The notes beneath the pieces were generated by a model. The model searched no databases and was not told where the DNA came from. It was given only the letters and a program-made list of their open reading frames with translations. 64,000 nt of DNA from Miscanthus floridulus (taxonomy: Eukaryota > Streptophyta > Magnoliopsida > Poales > Poaceae), in assembly GCF_019320115.1 (NCBI RefSeq), contig NC_089593.1, positions 33,498,536-33,562,535 of the forward strand, given 5' to 3'. Each line of letters starts with the position of its first letter. Within the stretch, counting starts at the first letter, position 1. The position numbers were made by a program, and so were the translations under genes. Below are positions 20,338-31,160 of the stretch, in pieces.

Positions 20338-23300
20338 TATAACACCTCGGGTGTTAGCCTTGCATAACTTGACTTGCATAACATGAGCATGATCATCACG
20401 CATTCATAAACAAGCATTTACAATTGAAACATTTGATTGAAACATCTGCAACATTTGCTTGTTATCGCATGTTTCATTAACATATGCAACCTTTCCTCGT
20501 TATTTCATGTCTCCATGTGTATATGCATATGATCATTGAGTGGAAACATGTACTTGGTTAATATGAGTCACCAAAATATTTTGGCAATGCTTAGGTTCAC
20601 AATTGGAACATGGTTCATGAATGTCATTTTCCATGATCAAGTCCTTAAGTCATGTTTCATGTGATTACTTTAAATGGCCCTATGAGTGACTACTACATGA
20701 AATGATTGAATGACCTTGCAAATTGCTTGAACATGTTTAGAGTATCTTTATGAACAACTTTGATATTCATGGTTAGGGGTAAAAAGGTCATTAAGCCATG
20801 CTTTGATGTGTATCATCATGTAAATGTGACATGTTTGACCAAGTTTGAACTAGAGGTTAGAGACCTTGCATGGAGGAGATCACTAAAGCAAAGTTGTAGT
20901 ATTCGACATAAGGAACAACTTTTATTTTTAGGTCATTGACTGATTTAGCTTCTAACATGCTTGAATGGGTCCCACAAAAATCAGTAAAATCAACATCTCA
21001 TGACTTAACAAAATTTTCTAAGTCTTTGATTGACTGACAGACTGACAGGCCTATGTTGGGGGTGATTTTTCTCAGTCTTGGTTGAGAATTGGAGCATGAT
21101 CCTTGAACGAAAGTTGTAGCTGGTACATTAGACTTCAACCTTGATGTACTATGTTTTCACTGAAAGCCATTGGTAATGAAGTTTTCATCATTGGAATACG
21201 CGCTGTCAAGCTCGGCTTGGCTTAACTGAATCAACTAACGACGCCGTTCAGTGGCCGACCGATGCCAGGGCAGAGCCGCCGCATGGACGTCGTGGTTGGT
21301 CGCGCATCGCCAATGCCCTGCCCCGCGTGGCAAAGCCAGGCCAGAGCGCGGCTTTAACACTGCCAGCGCCCGCCCGACCCCTTCCGCGCTCTGTTTTTCA
21401 TTTCCTCGGCCTTCTTCCTCGCCCGCTGCTGTAGCCATTCCCGCACCGAGAGCCGCCGGTGCCATTGCCGACGATAGCTCGTCCTCGCTGCTCCTCCGCC
21501 ACCGCAACAGCACCACCGTCACCCCAGCAACTCCAGACGTCCCCCATTGCCCGCTGTTCCAGCTTGGTAAGCCACAGCAACGCACACGCTCCCACCGGAG
21601 TTTCGCCGCCGTGTTCCGTCGTCATGGCCATGCCGTTATAGTCTACCATTCCATGCGATAGCGGATGCGCTAGGTTCGCCGTAGTACACTGGTGCTCGTC
21701 CAAGCTTTAGGTCGAGCCACTGAGGTCATCACCGGTGTTTTGCCGTCGTTCCACCCCACCGTGCCATCACAGCCGTCCGCCATGGTCAGGCGGTGAAGTG
21801 CTTCGGTGCTCCTTCCATCCATACGAAGGCCACCACCGGGTGCAGGGTGAATGAGTAGACCATGTAGGTGTAGTCGCTACCGCCGGCAAGTTCACCGGTG
21901 ATGAGCTAGGGCTGTGCCGCGTCGAACGGCACCGTCTCCCCTGTTTTCAGTCGATGACAAGCGGGCCCGGCTGACCGGTGGGCCCCGGTTGCCAGTGACT
22001 GGTATTAGAAAGCTAGTTCATTTAAATCCAGATCTGGTGTTGTTTTGTAATTTTTGTATCTTCAGTTTGGTAGCTTAAAAAATTGTGAAATAAATTTTTT
22101 AGTGTTCCTTAGGAAGTGTAGTATTTAGGAAAAATATGTTCTTGACATATATAGTAGAAATTTTTGAAGATTTAAATAGAAAATTGAAATATGCTTTTGA
22201 ATGCATTCAAATTTGTTTATTTTATATCTAGAGTTCCTATGCTCCAAAAAAATGAAATTTTTGTGGTAAGCTAGTCTTAGCATATATGAGTGCATGTGTA
22301 GATTTGTAGTTATAGATTTTTCTTTTATAATTGGGAGATCCTTGTGTAAATTTTTATAAATTATTTAGGAATCCAATACTAATGAAATTTGTTGGAGGGT
22401 ATACTAGTAGTATATGTATGCTAAGAAAAATAGGAAATCTATTGCTTGACACTTTTCAATAGGGTTTTCCATTTATGCTATTTCAAGCCTTGCTGCCTTA
22501 TCATTTTTGTATAGGGTGTTCTACTGGGTAAAATGACATGAAATTTTTATAGTAGTCCTTTGATAGAATTAGTAAGGCATTGTAAATTTTTGAGAATTTT
22601 TGAAACACATCTGATATATGTTTATTATTTAACCTAAATATCTAAATAAAATAATAAAGGCATTTAAATAAATAGTTTGGGCTTCACCATTATATTATCT
22701 TAAATGGATTTGGTATGCTTAAACTATTGGTAGGTTTTATGTTGTCAAATTTGGAATGATTACATGAAGTAGAAGTATTGTTACTTTGTATTGCATGTTG
22801 AATAGTTTCCGGACAGATTCTAGAGTTTGATGAATTGCATGTTGGAGATGATGTGTACTGTAAAAATGGTTAATAACAAAGTTGTAGAGAATTTGATAAG
22901 CTTTCCAGAAAGTCCAGGATCACTGTGTTTGGATTAGTAGAACTCCAGTTATGAGTGAAACAAGTAGCTACTGTTTTGTGGCATAATCGATGCATTGTGG
23001 AAATAGTTAATTAAATAATCGAGAAGAGATATGCACCTACTCAATAAACATGATGCACTTGTTAACATATATGCATTCATAATACTTATGCCATACTCAT
23101 GCATCTAGGATTGGAGGAAGAAATCACGTTGCTGGAATTCGAAGAAGCAGAGGAAGGGAATCAGCAGGAGGATCCACAAGCCGCAGCTCCCGAAGGTGTG
23201 GAGCAGAACCCTGAAAGAGCTTCAGGAGTGTCCTGACCACCGCCCTACTTCCTTTCTGCGAGGCAAGCCCCATGAGCATTATAAGTCTCCCCGTAATTTA

Positions 23301-24762
23301 CAAATGTTTACTTAAGTACTTATGATTGATGCATTAGGTTATAAGAGTTGAATGGAACCACTTGATGCATATAAATTCCTTGTCCAGATATTACACCTTT
23401 AACCGGTATAGGTCCAGGATCGAATATATGCTTAGCCATGCTTAGACCAGTAGAAGTCGGGTGATGTCTTGTCACCTGCGAGATGTAGGTGGATACCGGA
23501 GCATGGTTGGCTATATCTACTATCGTGGAACAGAACCATGTGGTAAAAGTAAATCAAGACCGGACGGGAAGTCGATAGAGAAGCAACAAGACATGGAGGT
23601 CTTGGGTGTGGATCTATCCCCGTCTATGTTGATTATGGACCGTACCATTGTTGGCGCTTCTGACAAGATTGAACACATGCCTCTCACTTAGCTGGCCAGA
23701 TAACTCGTTCCGACCGTGAAGCCGAGTAATTCAACTTAGGCCGGGAACCATTCTGTTGTGTGCTCCTTCTGGGGAACGATCAAACTGAGCCCAAGGGCAG
23801 GCTTGGCCTGAGCATCCTGGCATCTAGTGTTCTAGATTGTGCGGCACGGTACGGACCCGTGAAATGTGTACCTGAGTTGTACCAAAGGTGACCTAAGGCT
23901 ATCGTGGCTGGTAGACCTGGGTTTGTGTTAGGAATAAATTCCCAGCTAGTTGAAATCGATTCAAATCGCCGTCTCTCCCGGATAGTGAGAAACTTGGCTA
24001 GTCCCAACATCGTAGTAACTATGTTATGGAACATGATGGTTTGGATGAATATGGAATTACAATACCTGCTATGGTTACTATTGTATGCTTCTAAATGATA
24101 TACCACATGTTTGGCACAGGATAGTTGCTAACCTAGAAATGGATAGTTATAAATAACCTGGTAAAGAATTTGTAACTGTACCATGATTCAATTGCTTTTA
24201 CGCAAAAATGTTGTCAAGTTATGCCCACTTATACAGCCTTGCATAATCCTTGGAGTTATTTTATTTCTGGTTCATGACAGGTAAGTCTAGCTAAGTACCT
24301 TCTCGTACTCAGGGTTTATTTTCCCATTGTTGCAGATGGCACTGTGTATCATGGTTAGTGCAAGAGTTGCTTCTATCCCGCCGTGGATGAGGAGTAAGCC
24401 TTGGGCAGGCTTCTTTATTAATTCGTATCCTTGCTTTTGTGGACTATGATCTTACTTGGCACTATATTAAACTATGTTGGAAACTTTATTTTTGAACTTA
24501 TTTGCTTCCGCTTTATTTATCAAACTCGGTTTGTAATAACTTTTATTCATACTCTGATGACAAAATGTATCTGTGAACTTTATGTAATATGTGGCATGTA
24601 TGTTGAATCCTGTACGATCTTGGTTGTTGTAAATCGTTTATCGAGACCCGTCGTGGTACTCGATGGACTACCGGGTTTATATGGGTTCAAGTATGACAGT
24701 GCGACCTGCTTGCGGGCTACCATTGTACTTGTACTCTTATAAATTGGTCAGGTTCTACGACA
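20338..24762 (+). repeat. 3' LTR of the chromovirus (4425 bp)
   Basis: Aligns along its whole length with 9396-13850. It begins TATAACACC (TG mutated to TA) and ends TTCTACGACA. Differences are scattered transitions, small indels and one 24-bp deletion after 22290. Confidence 0.9.
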
Positions 24763-24767
24763 TCCGC
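24763..24767. repeat. Target site duplication TCCGC, right copy
   Basis: Matches 9391-9395; the Athila LTR resumes at AAGCGCATGG. Confidence 0.9.
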
Positions 24768-25449
24768 AAGCGCATGGATTTTATACCGATGTAGCACTTC
24801 ACTTGGGAGTACCCAGTTTTATATCGTACTCAAGGAAACGTATGTGAGAATAACCAAATCTAACTTAGCCTAACTTCACAATCAAGGCTAGATAATAGGA
24901 GCATAATGGAGATTGCTAAGGTCGTCTAGTTCTAACTTTGGTAAGCTTTGTCTTCTATTGTTCAATTATGGGAATATTAGTAGAGAAAACACAAGCAGAG
25001 TATGTTTTCTATAGTAACAAGGTCCTGCTAGGCCTACTAACGGGAGGTGGACTACAAAGGATTCAACAAGGCTATAAGAATCACCCTCGCGAGCTACCAC
25101 CAATCTAGAAAGTAGGGTACATCCACTGAGTGACCAAGTATAAGCACCACGCTTACACAACAAATACTACTTTAACCCAAGAGCAACAAGGATTAAAGTA
25201 CTCAAAAGAGAGTTGCAAACCTAAAGAACAATATGAACAAGATGCTTACTTCAATTAGAAGTCAATTACCAGAGAAATCTCAGAATTAAGCTCAAGAAGA
25301 ACTTGATTTTGCTAGAGTACAAGCCATAGAGAGAGCACCGACAGGCTAGGACTCCTCCTAAACTCTTCTCTCTCACTCCATCTCTCTATCTCTAATACAA
25401 GACCAGATCCTATCAATGGCTAATCTTCTCTTGATTGCTAGCTCTGATC

Positions 25450-25454
25450 CTAGT
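25450..25454. repeat. Target site duplication CTAGT, left copy
   Basis: Pairs with CTGGT at 30649-30653 (one mismatch). The corresponding uninterrupted site in the left Athila LTR (921-932) reads TGATCCTGGTAG. Confidence 0.75.
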
Positions 25455-25927
25455 TGTGGGGTGTATGACCCCGGATACCCATGACAGACCACATGGGCTA
25501 CGCCCTCAGGGGTGGCCTAGCCCACAAGACGAAGCCTTGCGGGGCACGACTCTGCTCGGTGCCTCCCACAAGACATCTAGAAGATATCCTAAAGATACTA
25601 TGAGATCTGTTAGGATATGTATGATCCCAAGATTCCTATAATCAGTTATTACTTTCTGATAATCTCTCAGATCTAACCGACCTGTAAACCTGCTCCCCGG
25701 ACTATATAAGGCAGGCAAAGACCCCCTCCAAACTCACGCAATATCATACGATAGCTAATACAAACCAACAGACCACAGGAGTAGGGTATTACGTCATACT
25801 GATGGCCTAAACCTATGTAACTCGTGTGTCTCTGTTGCCTTCTTGTTCTTGATCTCAAGCTCCTTTGCCGATCAATCTACCTTCGTGGGATACCCCTCGG
25901 AGGACTGCCGATGATATTCTATCGATA
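25455..25927 (+). repeat. 5' LTR of the Tat-type element
   Basis: Begins TGTGGGGTGTATGACC and ends CTATCGATA. A TATA box (GACTATATAAGGCAGGC, ~25700) marks the promoter. It pairs with 30176-30648. Confidence 0.85.
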
Positions 25928-25929
25928 GT

Positions 25930-25947
25930 TGGCGCACCAGGTAGGGG
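25930..25947 (+). other. Primer binding site of the Tat-type element
   Basis: TGGCGCACCAGGTAGGGG lies 2 nt after the LTR. The same sequence follows the 5' LTR of the element at 58256, so the two share a primer type. Confidence 0.75.
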
Positions 25948-26019
25948 CTTGCGTGCTATTTCCTTGTCGAACAAGATGACTTTTTCTATAGGCTCTTTGT
26001 CCCTCCTATAGCCCAGCTA

Positions 26020-27480
26020 GATCTTCATGGTCAGATCGATCTCGTGGATCATCAACACTAACAGAGTCGGAGAGCTCCTTGAGTCGACACAGATCGATTA
26101 TGCACCGATCACCCCCTCACCTGTGATAGCAGATCCAATCTCTAGACCACCTCCAAGGTCGCCTTCATCGATGACTCATTGCTTGCTTCCTTGCTACCAG
26201 AGGAGGCAGATTAACAATGATGATCTGATCGCATCTATCGATCAGGTCGGTCTGAAGCTCACCGATTGCCTCTTCATCGCCGAATCGGCTCTGGACAATC
26301 TGGTCTAGCGCTGACCACCCAAGTGATCCAAATCTGCTAGAGGCTGCTTGGAAGACTACAAGAGTTGTGGCTCTGCCCTTTAGGATTGCCAACGCCGCCG
26401 CCACCTTCCAAGACGCCCTAAGGGGCAAATTCACCGACCAGGTGGGAGACATCCATCCTCTTATCGACCAGAACGCCGACCAGCCTCTGCCGGCTGTCAA
26501 CATGCTCCACATCAGCCGATGCTCTAGAGCAGTCCCTCTAGACCATCCTAGAGGAGAATCCAGACTCTGAGTCCCAAGGCTCTATGGAGACCCTCAGCCG
26601 AAACCTTCACTGAGCAACTTCCTCTCCCTCCTTTTTGGGGTGGTGCAATCTTCAACGTCAGCGTCGATAGCCCCCCTCAGAATGGTGAGACTGAGGAGGA
26701 ATGCAGCCACTCATGAGAACCAAAACATCAACCATGCACAACACCAAGCAAATGAGAATGTCCTTGTGATGGCCGAGCAGCAGCTCAACTCGTAAGGAAG
26801 GCCACTCTAGCGCAACCTCGCTGAAGAGTTTCTCCGTGTTGATGGCCATGACGTCTTCAAGACTCCAAGCACCAATCTGGCAGTGTCTGCCAACAAGCTC
26901 GCTCGCCTCCTGCAGACACTTGAGCTCACCAAGGTTGCCACCATGCTTAAAGCGGTGCACTACTAGGTCAATGAGATTCACCAGGATCAGAGACCTTCAT
27001 ACTCCACCACTTTGATTTACCGATCAGTCGCCACAAGAACCGATCGTCGCCAAAGTCGCTTCACTAACTAGCGCCAGCGACGCCTTAGGGGGGCACTTTT
27101 TGATCCTCAGCCACCACTAGCTTCATCGCCCTAGACTCTGGCGCATCGCTGGCAACTCCTAGCTTCTACTCCCGAAGACCCTGATGGTTCTCGCTATTGC
27201 CTTGGGTATCGTTGCCTGACTCGTCTGCTACTAGGCGCCAATTGTTCACCGCCGCCAAGTCCGCTAGCGGTAGCGGTTGACTCCTTCGCCGATGTGGCTT
27301 CCACCCTAGGTTTAGCCATCGGCTATTCGATAGTCTGGATTGGCAGGGTCAGATCCTCCGTACGCTTTGCACTGCATCAGATCGGCTCGTCAGTTGCCAG
27401 AAAAATTAAGAAACTACAACAAAGTAACTCCAAGACAAGGGTACTTATAGTTTGGTTTGCTGGTTCAACTGCTTGAACTG
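26020..27480 (+). pseudogene. Gag-region remnant of the Tat-type element
   Basis: Several plus-strand frames with stops: RSISWIINTNRVGELL near 26030, a helical segment near 26850, and VASTLGLAIGYSIVWIG near 27290. The position after the primer site, and resemblance of the first segment to the N-terminal gag region on the minus strand near 50400 (HSLISMVELLHYQDG-like composition), suggest a gag remnant. No zinc knuckle or pol motif is visible. Confidence 0.35.
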
Positions 27481-27549
27481 GCAGTGCCTACTCGAGCCCC
27501 CAGGCGTAGCCATGGGGTTGACTCCCATGCTCTAGGGGGGAGGTCCTAC

Positions 27550-29138
27550 CTCCTCCATAGCCAACCTCTGTTCTGCCTGTCGCTTTAGGATCCTCTCCAC
27601 CTACCGCTCTAGGTTTACCTCTGCCTGTTGCTCGGGGACTCCCGTCACTTGCCCCGTAGGGACTCCCATCGTCTGCTGTGTGGGGGCTTCCCTTGTCCGC
27701 TGCTCGGGGACTTCCCTTGTTTGTTGCTCGGGGACTTCTTCAGCTCCCCTTGATTGATCCTCTGTGCGCGTGCTACGTGGAGGCTCCTTCATGCTCGGTG
27801 GAGGAGCCATCGGGACTTCATCATCATCAGACCAATTGAACACCATGGTCCTTCATGTTTGAGTGGTTTGATCATCACCAAGCGAGATGCCTCCTAGTTT
27901 GAGTGGAGCAGCAGCCGCTGTCTTCCTCTTCTTCTAGGCCGGCTCATCCACCACTGCCCTCTTCCCCTAGGCTTTCTCCAACATCGGGGGAGGACTCTTC
28001 GTCTGACCAGTATCCATACCTTCCTCTGAAGAAATACCGATGGAACTTTCTTCAGGTTGAGCCGGTGGTCGTGCATCCACCGCTGGTGGCCAATCGCCCC
28101 TTGGCACACCAGAAAAGTACATCGCCCTATCCTATGAGTGGATCTTCGCATAAGTGAATTAGTCCACTACTCGCCAATGACAAAGGATAAAAAGCATTAG
28201 GAATACACAACTGAGATATTTACCTAAGGAGGAAGATTTTTGCAGTTAAAGGGCTTCGTATACCCTAACATGTTGAATGGGGCAAATGGAGCGAATAGCT
28301 CTGTAGCCTGCTCTTCAACAACGTCCCTCAATGGCATCTCCGGCCTCTTTTGGGTACCGTCGGTCTCCCCCTTGAACTCGAAGGCTAGGTGCGCCCTCTC
28401 CTTATAGGGCTACATGTGGCGTACTATAAAGCTCGCCGCTACCATTCCGCCATTGGTCCTTATGCCCTTTATTAAGGCAAGGAGCTCCCTCACTTGCTCC
28501 ATGTCAGCGCTACTCGACATCTTCAACCAGCTCCTCTGGCTCTCCAGGATGTGGTCGGTGTCGCAGCGGATGGCTGGGTGGCTCTGTTTCATGTAGAACC
28601 ACCTGGCATTTCACCCCTTCACTGATGTGTTCAGCGGCACGGTAAGGTACTCGCCCGCCATCCCATCGTGTAGTTGAAGGTACACCTCACCAACCACCTT
28701 GGAACCACCGCCGCCTCTCTTCTTCAGCCAGAATAGGTGATAGAAGAGGTTGAAGTGGGGGAGGATTCTGAGATATGCCTCATAGAAATGGATGAAGATT
28801 GAGATGTGTCGAATGGTATTGGGATGAAGGTTGCATAGACTAACCACCCAGAGCTCCAACAAATCCCTCAGGAATGGATGAACAGGAAATCCCAACCCGT
28901 TCTAGAAATAATCCTCGAACACCACCACTTCATCGGTATGAGGTGTTGGGAAGGACTCACTAAGGGCCGGCCGCCATCCGGCGGTAGCACGGTCAGGAAG
29001 AACGCTAGCCTCCACCAAACTGTTAAGCTCCGCCTCTCCTGTTCATGATGGCACCCACTCTTCGTCATGCCAGGCACTAGCGCTTGCCTTCTTGGGGCTT
29101 GTTTTCTTTGATTTGGCAGCTCCCTTCTTCGGCGCCAT
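27550..29138 (-). pseudogene. Antisense accessory gene (PF04195-like) in the Tat-type element
   Basis: Coded opposite to the element. The ATG at 29138 opens MAPKKGAAKSKKTS. After an early stop the conserved block follows from ~28900: GFPVHPFLRDLLELW, LHPNTIRHISIFIHFYEAYL, MAGEYLTVPLNTSVKG, then RWFYMKQSHP (28590) to MSSSADMEQVRELLALIKGI (28510). This is the pattern of the 'putative gypsy type transposon' family (PF04195). A probable intron lies after KPFNCKNLPP (~28230). The C-terminus (27601-27846) holds short repeats of the type EVPEQQTR. Stops and frame breaks occur, so this copy is decayed. Such genes are known between pol and the 3' LTR in some Tat elements (for example maize Grande); the role is not established. 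Confidence 0.75.
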
Positions 29139-29261
29139 CTCTCAAATGTGATTGGGGTTTGGCGGCAGAAGCAAATGTGGATGCGAATCTAGAAATGCGA
29201 GGACTGAGGATGAAGACGGAATGTCAAAGTGTTAAAGGTGGGAACGAAGGATGCGGCGGCG

Positions 29262-29275
29262 TAGTTATAAAGCAC
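29262..29275 (-). promoter_or_regulatory. TATA box of the antisense gene
   Basis: Minus strand GCTTTATAACTACG lies ~125 nt upstream of the ATG at 29138; the equivalent gene at 40730 has a TATA box at the same distance. Confidence 0.4.
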
Positions 29276-29544
29276 TTTCCCCACCCTTTCGTATTCTAGG
29301 GTTTTTGGGGAACCGTTCCCATGATTTGCGCCCCTCCGAATTCTCCAACATGGCTTAATGGGCCGTAACCTAGGCTTTCATGCAACCGTAGCCCATGTCG
29401 CCCTTTTATCGCTGCTGTTGGTTGTCACTCGCTGAATAATCACCGACTTCTCCACCGTTTATTGAGGCTTAGTAATAGTTACTGTACAACCATTACTCCG
29501 GTTTTTTCTCCATGGTTGTTTTTTTCCAGATATCTCCGTAAACA

Positions 29545-29855
29545 GCTCGGGGACTGGCTACCTACTCGGCTAATCTTTTTACTATTTTTCTATTTCTGAC
29601 CCTAGCACCACATGACTGTGTCACCTACTATCAGGCTCGGGGACTAAGTGGGCACACTTCACCTTGCGGTGAATGTGCTTTCTCTCATTTTAGGGCTACG
29701 CTCGAGGACTGGCTACCTGCTCGGCTGGTCTTTTACTATTCTTCTACTTTGGACCCTAGCACCACATGACTATGTCATCTACTATCAGGCTCAGGGACTA
29801 AGTGGGCACACTTCACCTCATGGTGAATGTGCTTGCTTTATTCTAGAAGACTCCA
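29545..29855 (+). repeat. Tandem duplication of a 155-bp block before the 3' LTR
   Basis: GCTCGGGGACTGGCTACC at 29545 recurs as GCTCGAGGACTGGCTACC at about 29700. Each copy ends in a hairpin-forming segment with GTGGGCACACTTCACC. A third copy of the hairpin segment is in the other Tat-type element at 61485-61525. Confidence 0.7.
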
Positions 29856-30175
29856 CACCTCTTGAAGCTGAAGAAGACTATCTCCTTTTCTCGTGGTCGG
29901 ACTCTAAGTGGGCACACTTGGTCCACTACGAAGAAATTTTTGACTCTAAACTTGAGCTCCTTACACCCTTATGGCAAGCCATGCTTGGGTTATGCTGCTC
30001 GGCTACGGTTCGTGTTGCTCGGTGATAGTACACGTTGCTTGGCAACTGCTCACAACTACTCGGCTACTCATCATGGAGGTCGGACCATGAGTTCGACTGC
30101 TCGGCTTCGTTCGCACCTGCTTGGACAAGCATAAGATGGCGTTGCACTATGGGTACAAGGCACTTGGGGACTAGC

Positions 30176-30648
30176 TATGGGGGGTATGACCCTGGATACC
30201 CATGGCAGACCACATGGGCTGTGCCCTTAGGGGTGGCCTAGCCCACAAGATGAAGCCTTGCGGGGCACGACTCTGCTCGGCGCCTCCCGCAAGACATCTG
30301 GAAGATATCCTGATGATTCTACGAGATTTGTTAGGATATGTATGATCCCAAGATTCCTGTAATTAGTTATTACTTTTTGGTTATCTCTTAGATCTAACCG
30401 ACCTATAACCTTGCTCCCCGAACTATATAAAGCGGGCAGGGACCCCCTCCAAACTCACGTAATATCATACAGTAGCTAATACAATCCAACAGACCACAGG
30501 AGTAGGGTATTACGTCATACTGATGGCCTGAACCTATCTAACTCGTGTGTCTCTATTGCCTTCTTGTTCTTGATCTCACGCTCCTCTGCCGATCAATCTA
30601 CCTTCATGGGATACCCCTCAGAGGACCGCCAATGATATTCTGTCAACA
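30176..30648 (+). repeat. 3' LTR of the Tat-type element
   Basis: Begins TATGGGGGGTATGACC and ends CTGTCAACA; matches 25455-25927 with scattered substitutions, including a TATA box near 30423. Confidence 0.85.
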
Positions 30649-31160
30649 CTGGTGGACATATGAATTAGGGTTTTTGGCCCTTAGGCTCTTAGGATCAAAT
30701 GCCTTATGCCCTGGAGGGGGTACATGCAGATATATATAGGGCCCTTAAAGCATCTTGGACCCTCGAATCAAACTAACAAATGGATGGCGTAGATGTGATC
30801 CTTGAGGCGGTAGAGAACAGACATAGCAATGTGGAGACTGATGGTGGGGCCCATAGTCCGGCTGTCCTAACAGTGGGGCTAGCTGGCCCCACCTAGAAGG
30901 GGCTCAGGCCTCGCTTCGGTGGAGAAGCTGCTGGAGTCTTCTAGAGTCTTCCCACATTGTTTATCATGCAGAATTACGCGATTTCCTTTGATGAATAGGT
31001 CCTCCTTGGTGGTTTTTTGATTAAATCCTGCTGGAAACACAGATTCACCAAAACTCATGGAATTTGTTAGTTAAAACCCCTATGTCTATGTTGGTGATCC
31101 ATTTTAATCATTTATGCAAGGTTTCTAATGGTTTGTGATGAATGCTAACTACCGTCAACA

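Larger units (their letters stand above)
9396..24762 (+). mobile_element. Complete Tekay/Del-like chromovirus (Ty3/gypsy), 15.4 kb
   Basis: A full-length plus-strand element: 5' LTR 9396-13850, tRNA-iMet-type primer site 13853-13864, an accessory ORF with a histone H3-like tail (14606-15523), gag (15880-16956), pol in the same frame (16957-20293) ending in a chromodomain, polypurine tract 20324-20336, and 3' LTR 20338-24762. The perfect TSD TCCGC shows one insertion event. Domain order (PR-RT-RH-INT-CHD) defines a chromovirus. The long LTRs, iMet primer and TGTAACACC terminus suggest the Tekay/Del lineage. The LTRs look very similar to one another by eye, suggesting this is the youngest large insertion in the nest, although gag-pol carries nonsense mutations and one frameshift. 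Confidence 0.93.
25455..30648 (+). mobile_element. Non-autonomous Tat-type LTR retrotransposon with an antisense gene
   Basis: LTRs at 25455-25927 and 30176-30648 (473 bp each), primer site GGCGCACCAGGTAGGGG after the 5' LTR, decayed gag-like sequence, an antisense PF04195-like gene (29138-27600), and a duplicated 155-bp block before the 3' LTR. No protease, RT, RNase H or integrase motif is present in the 5.2 kb. It would rely on an autonomous Tat relative for mobility. It is inserted in the right LTR of the Athila element. Confidence 0.85.
1..31160 (-). mobile_element. Outer Athila-type Ty3/gypsy retrotransposon, decayed, host of four nested insertions
   Basis: Minus-strand LTR retrotransposon. 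Reading right to left: 5' LTR (31160 down to 9361, in three pieces), a primer site resembling the 3' end of tRNA-Asp (9336-9352), gag (from 9261), protease, RT with an FMDD catalytic motif, RNase H, a deleted integrase, an accessory ORF (3775-3185), a purine tract next to 1432, and the 3' LTR (917-1431 plus sequence outside the window). The gag signature and tRNA-Asp primer fit the Athila lineage. Four later elements interrupt it: 1-916, 6948-8145, 9396-24762 and 25455-30648. The left end lies outside the window, so its target duplication cannot be checked. Every coding segment carries stops or frameshifts, so this copy is dead. Confidence 0.85.
9361..31160 (-). repeat. Right (5') LTR of the Athila element in three pieces
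   Basis: The pieces are 9361-9395, 24768-25454 and 30649-31160, about 1.23 kb in total. It starts TGTTGGTATAAATT on the plus strand and ends CCGTCAACA. The first gap holds the chromovirus (TSD TCCGC), the second the Tat-type element (TSD CTAGT/CTGGT). The last piece pairs with 917-1431. Confidence 0.85.
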
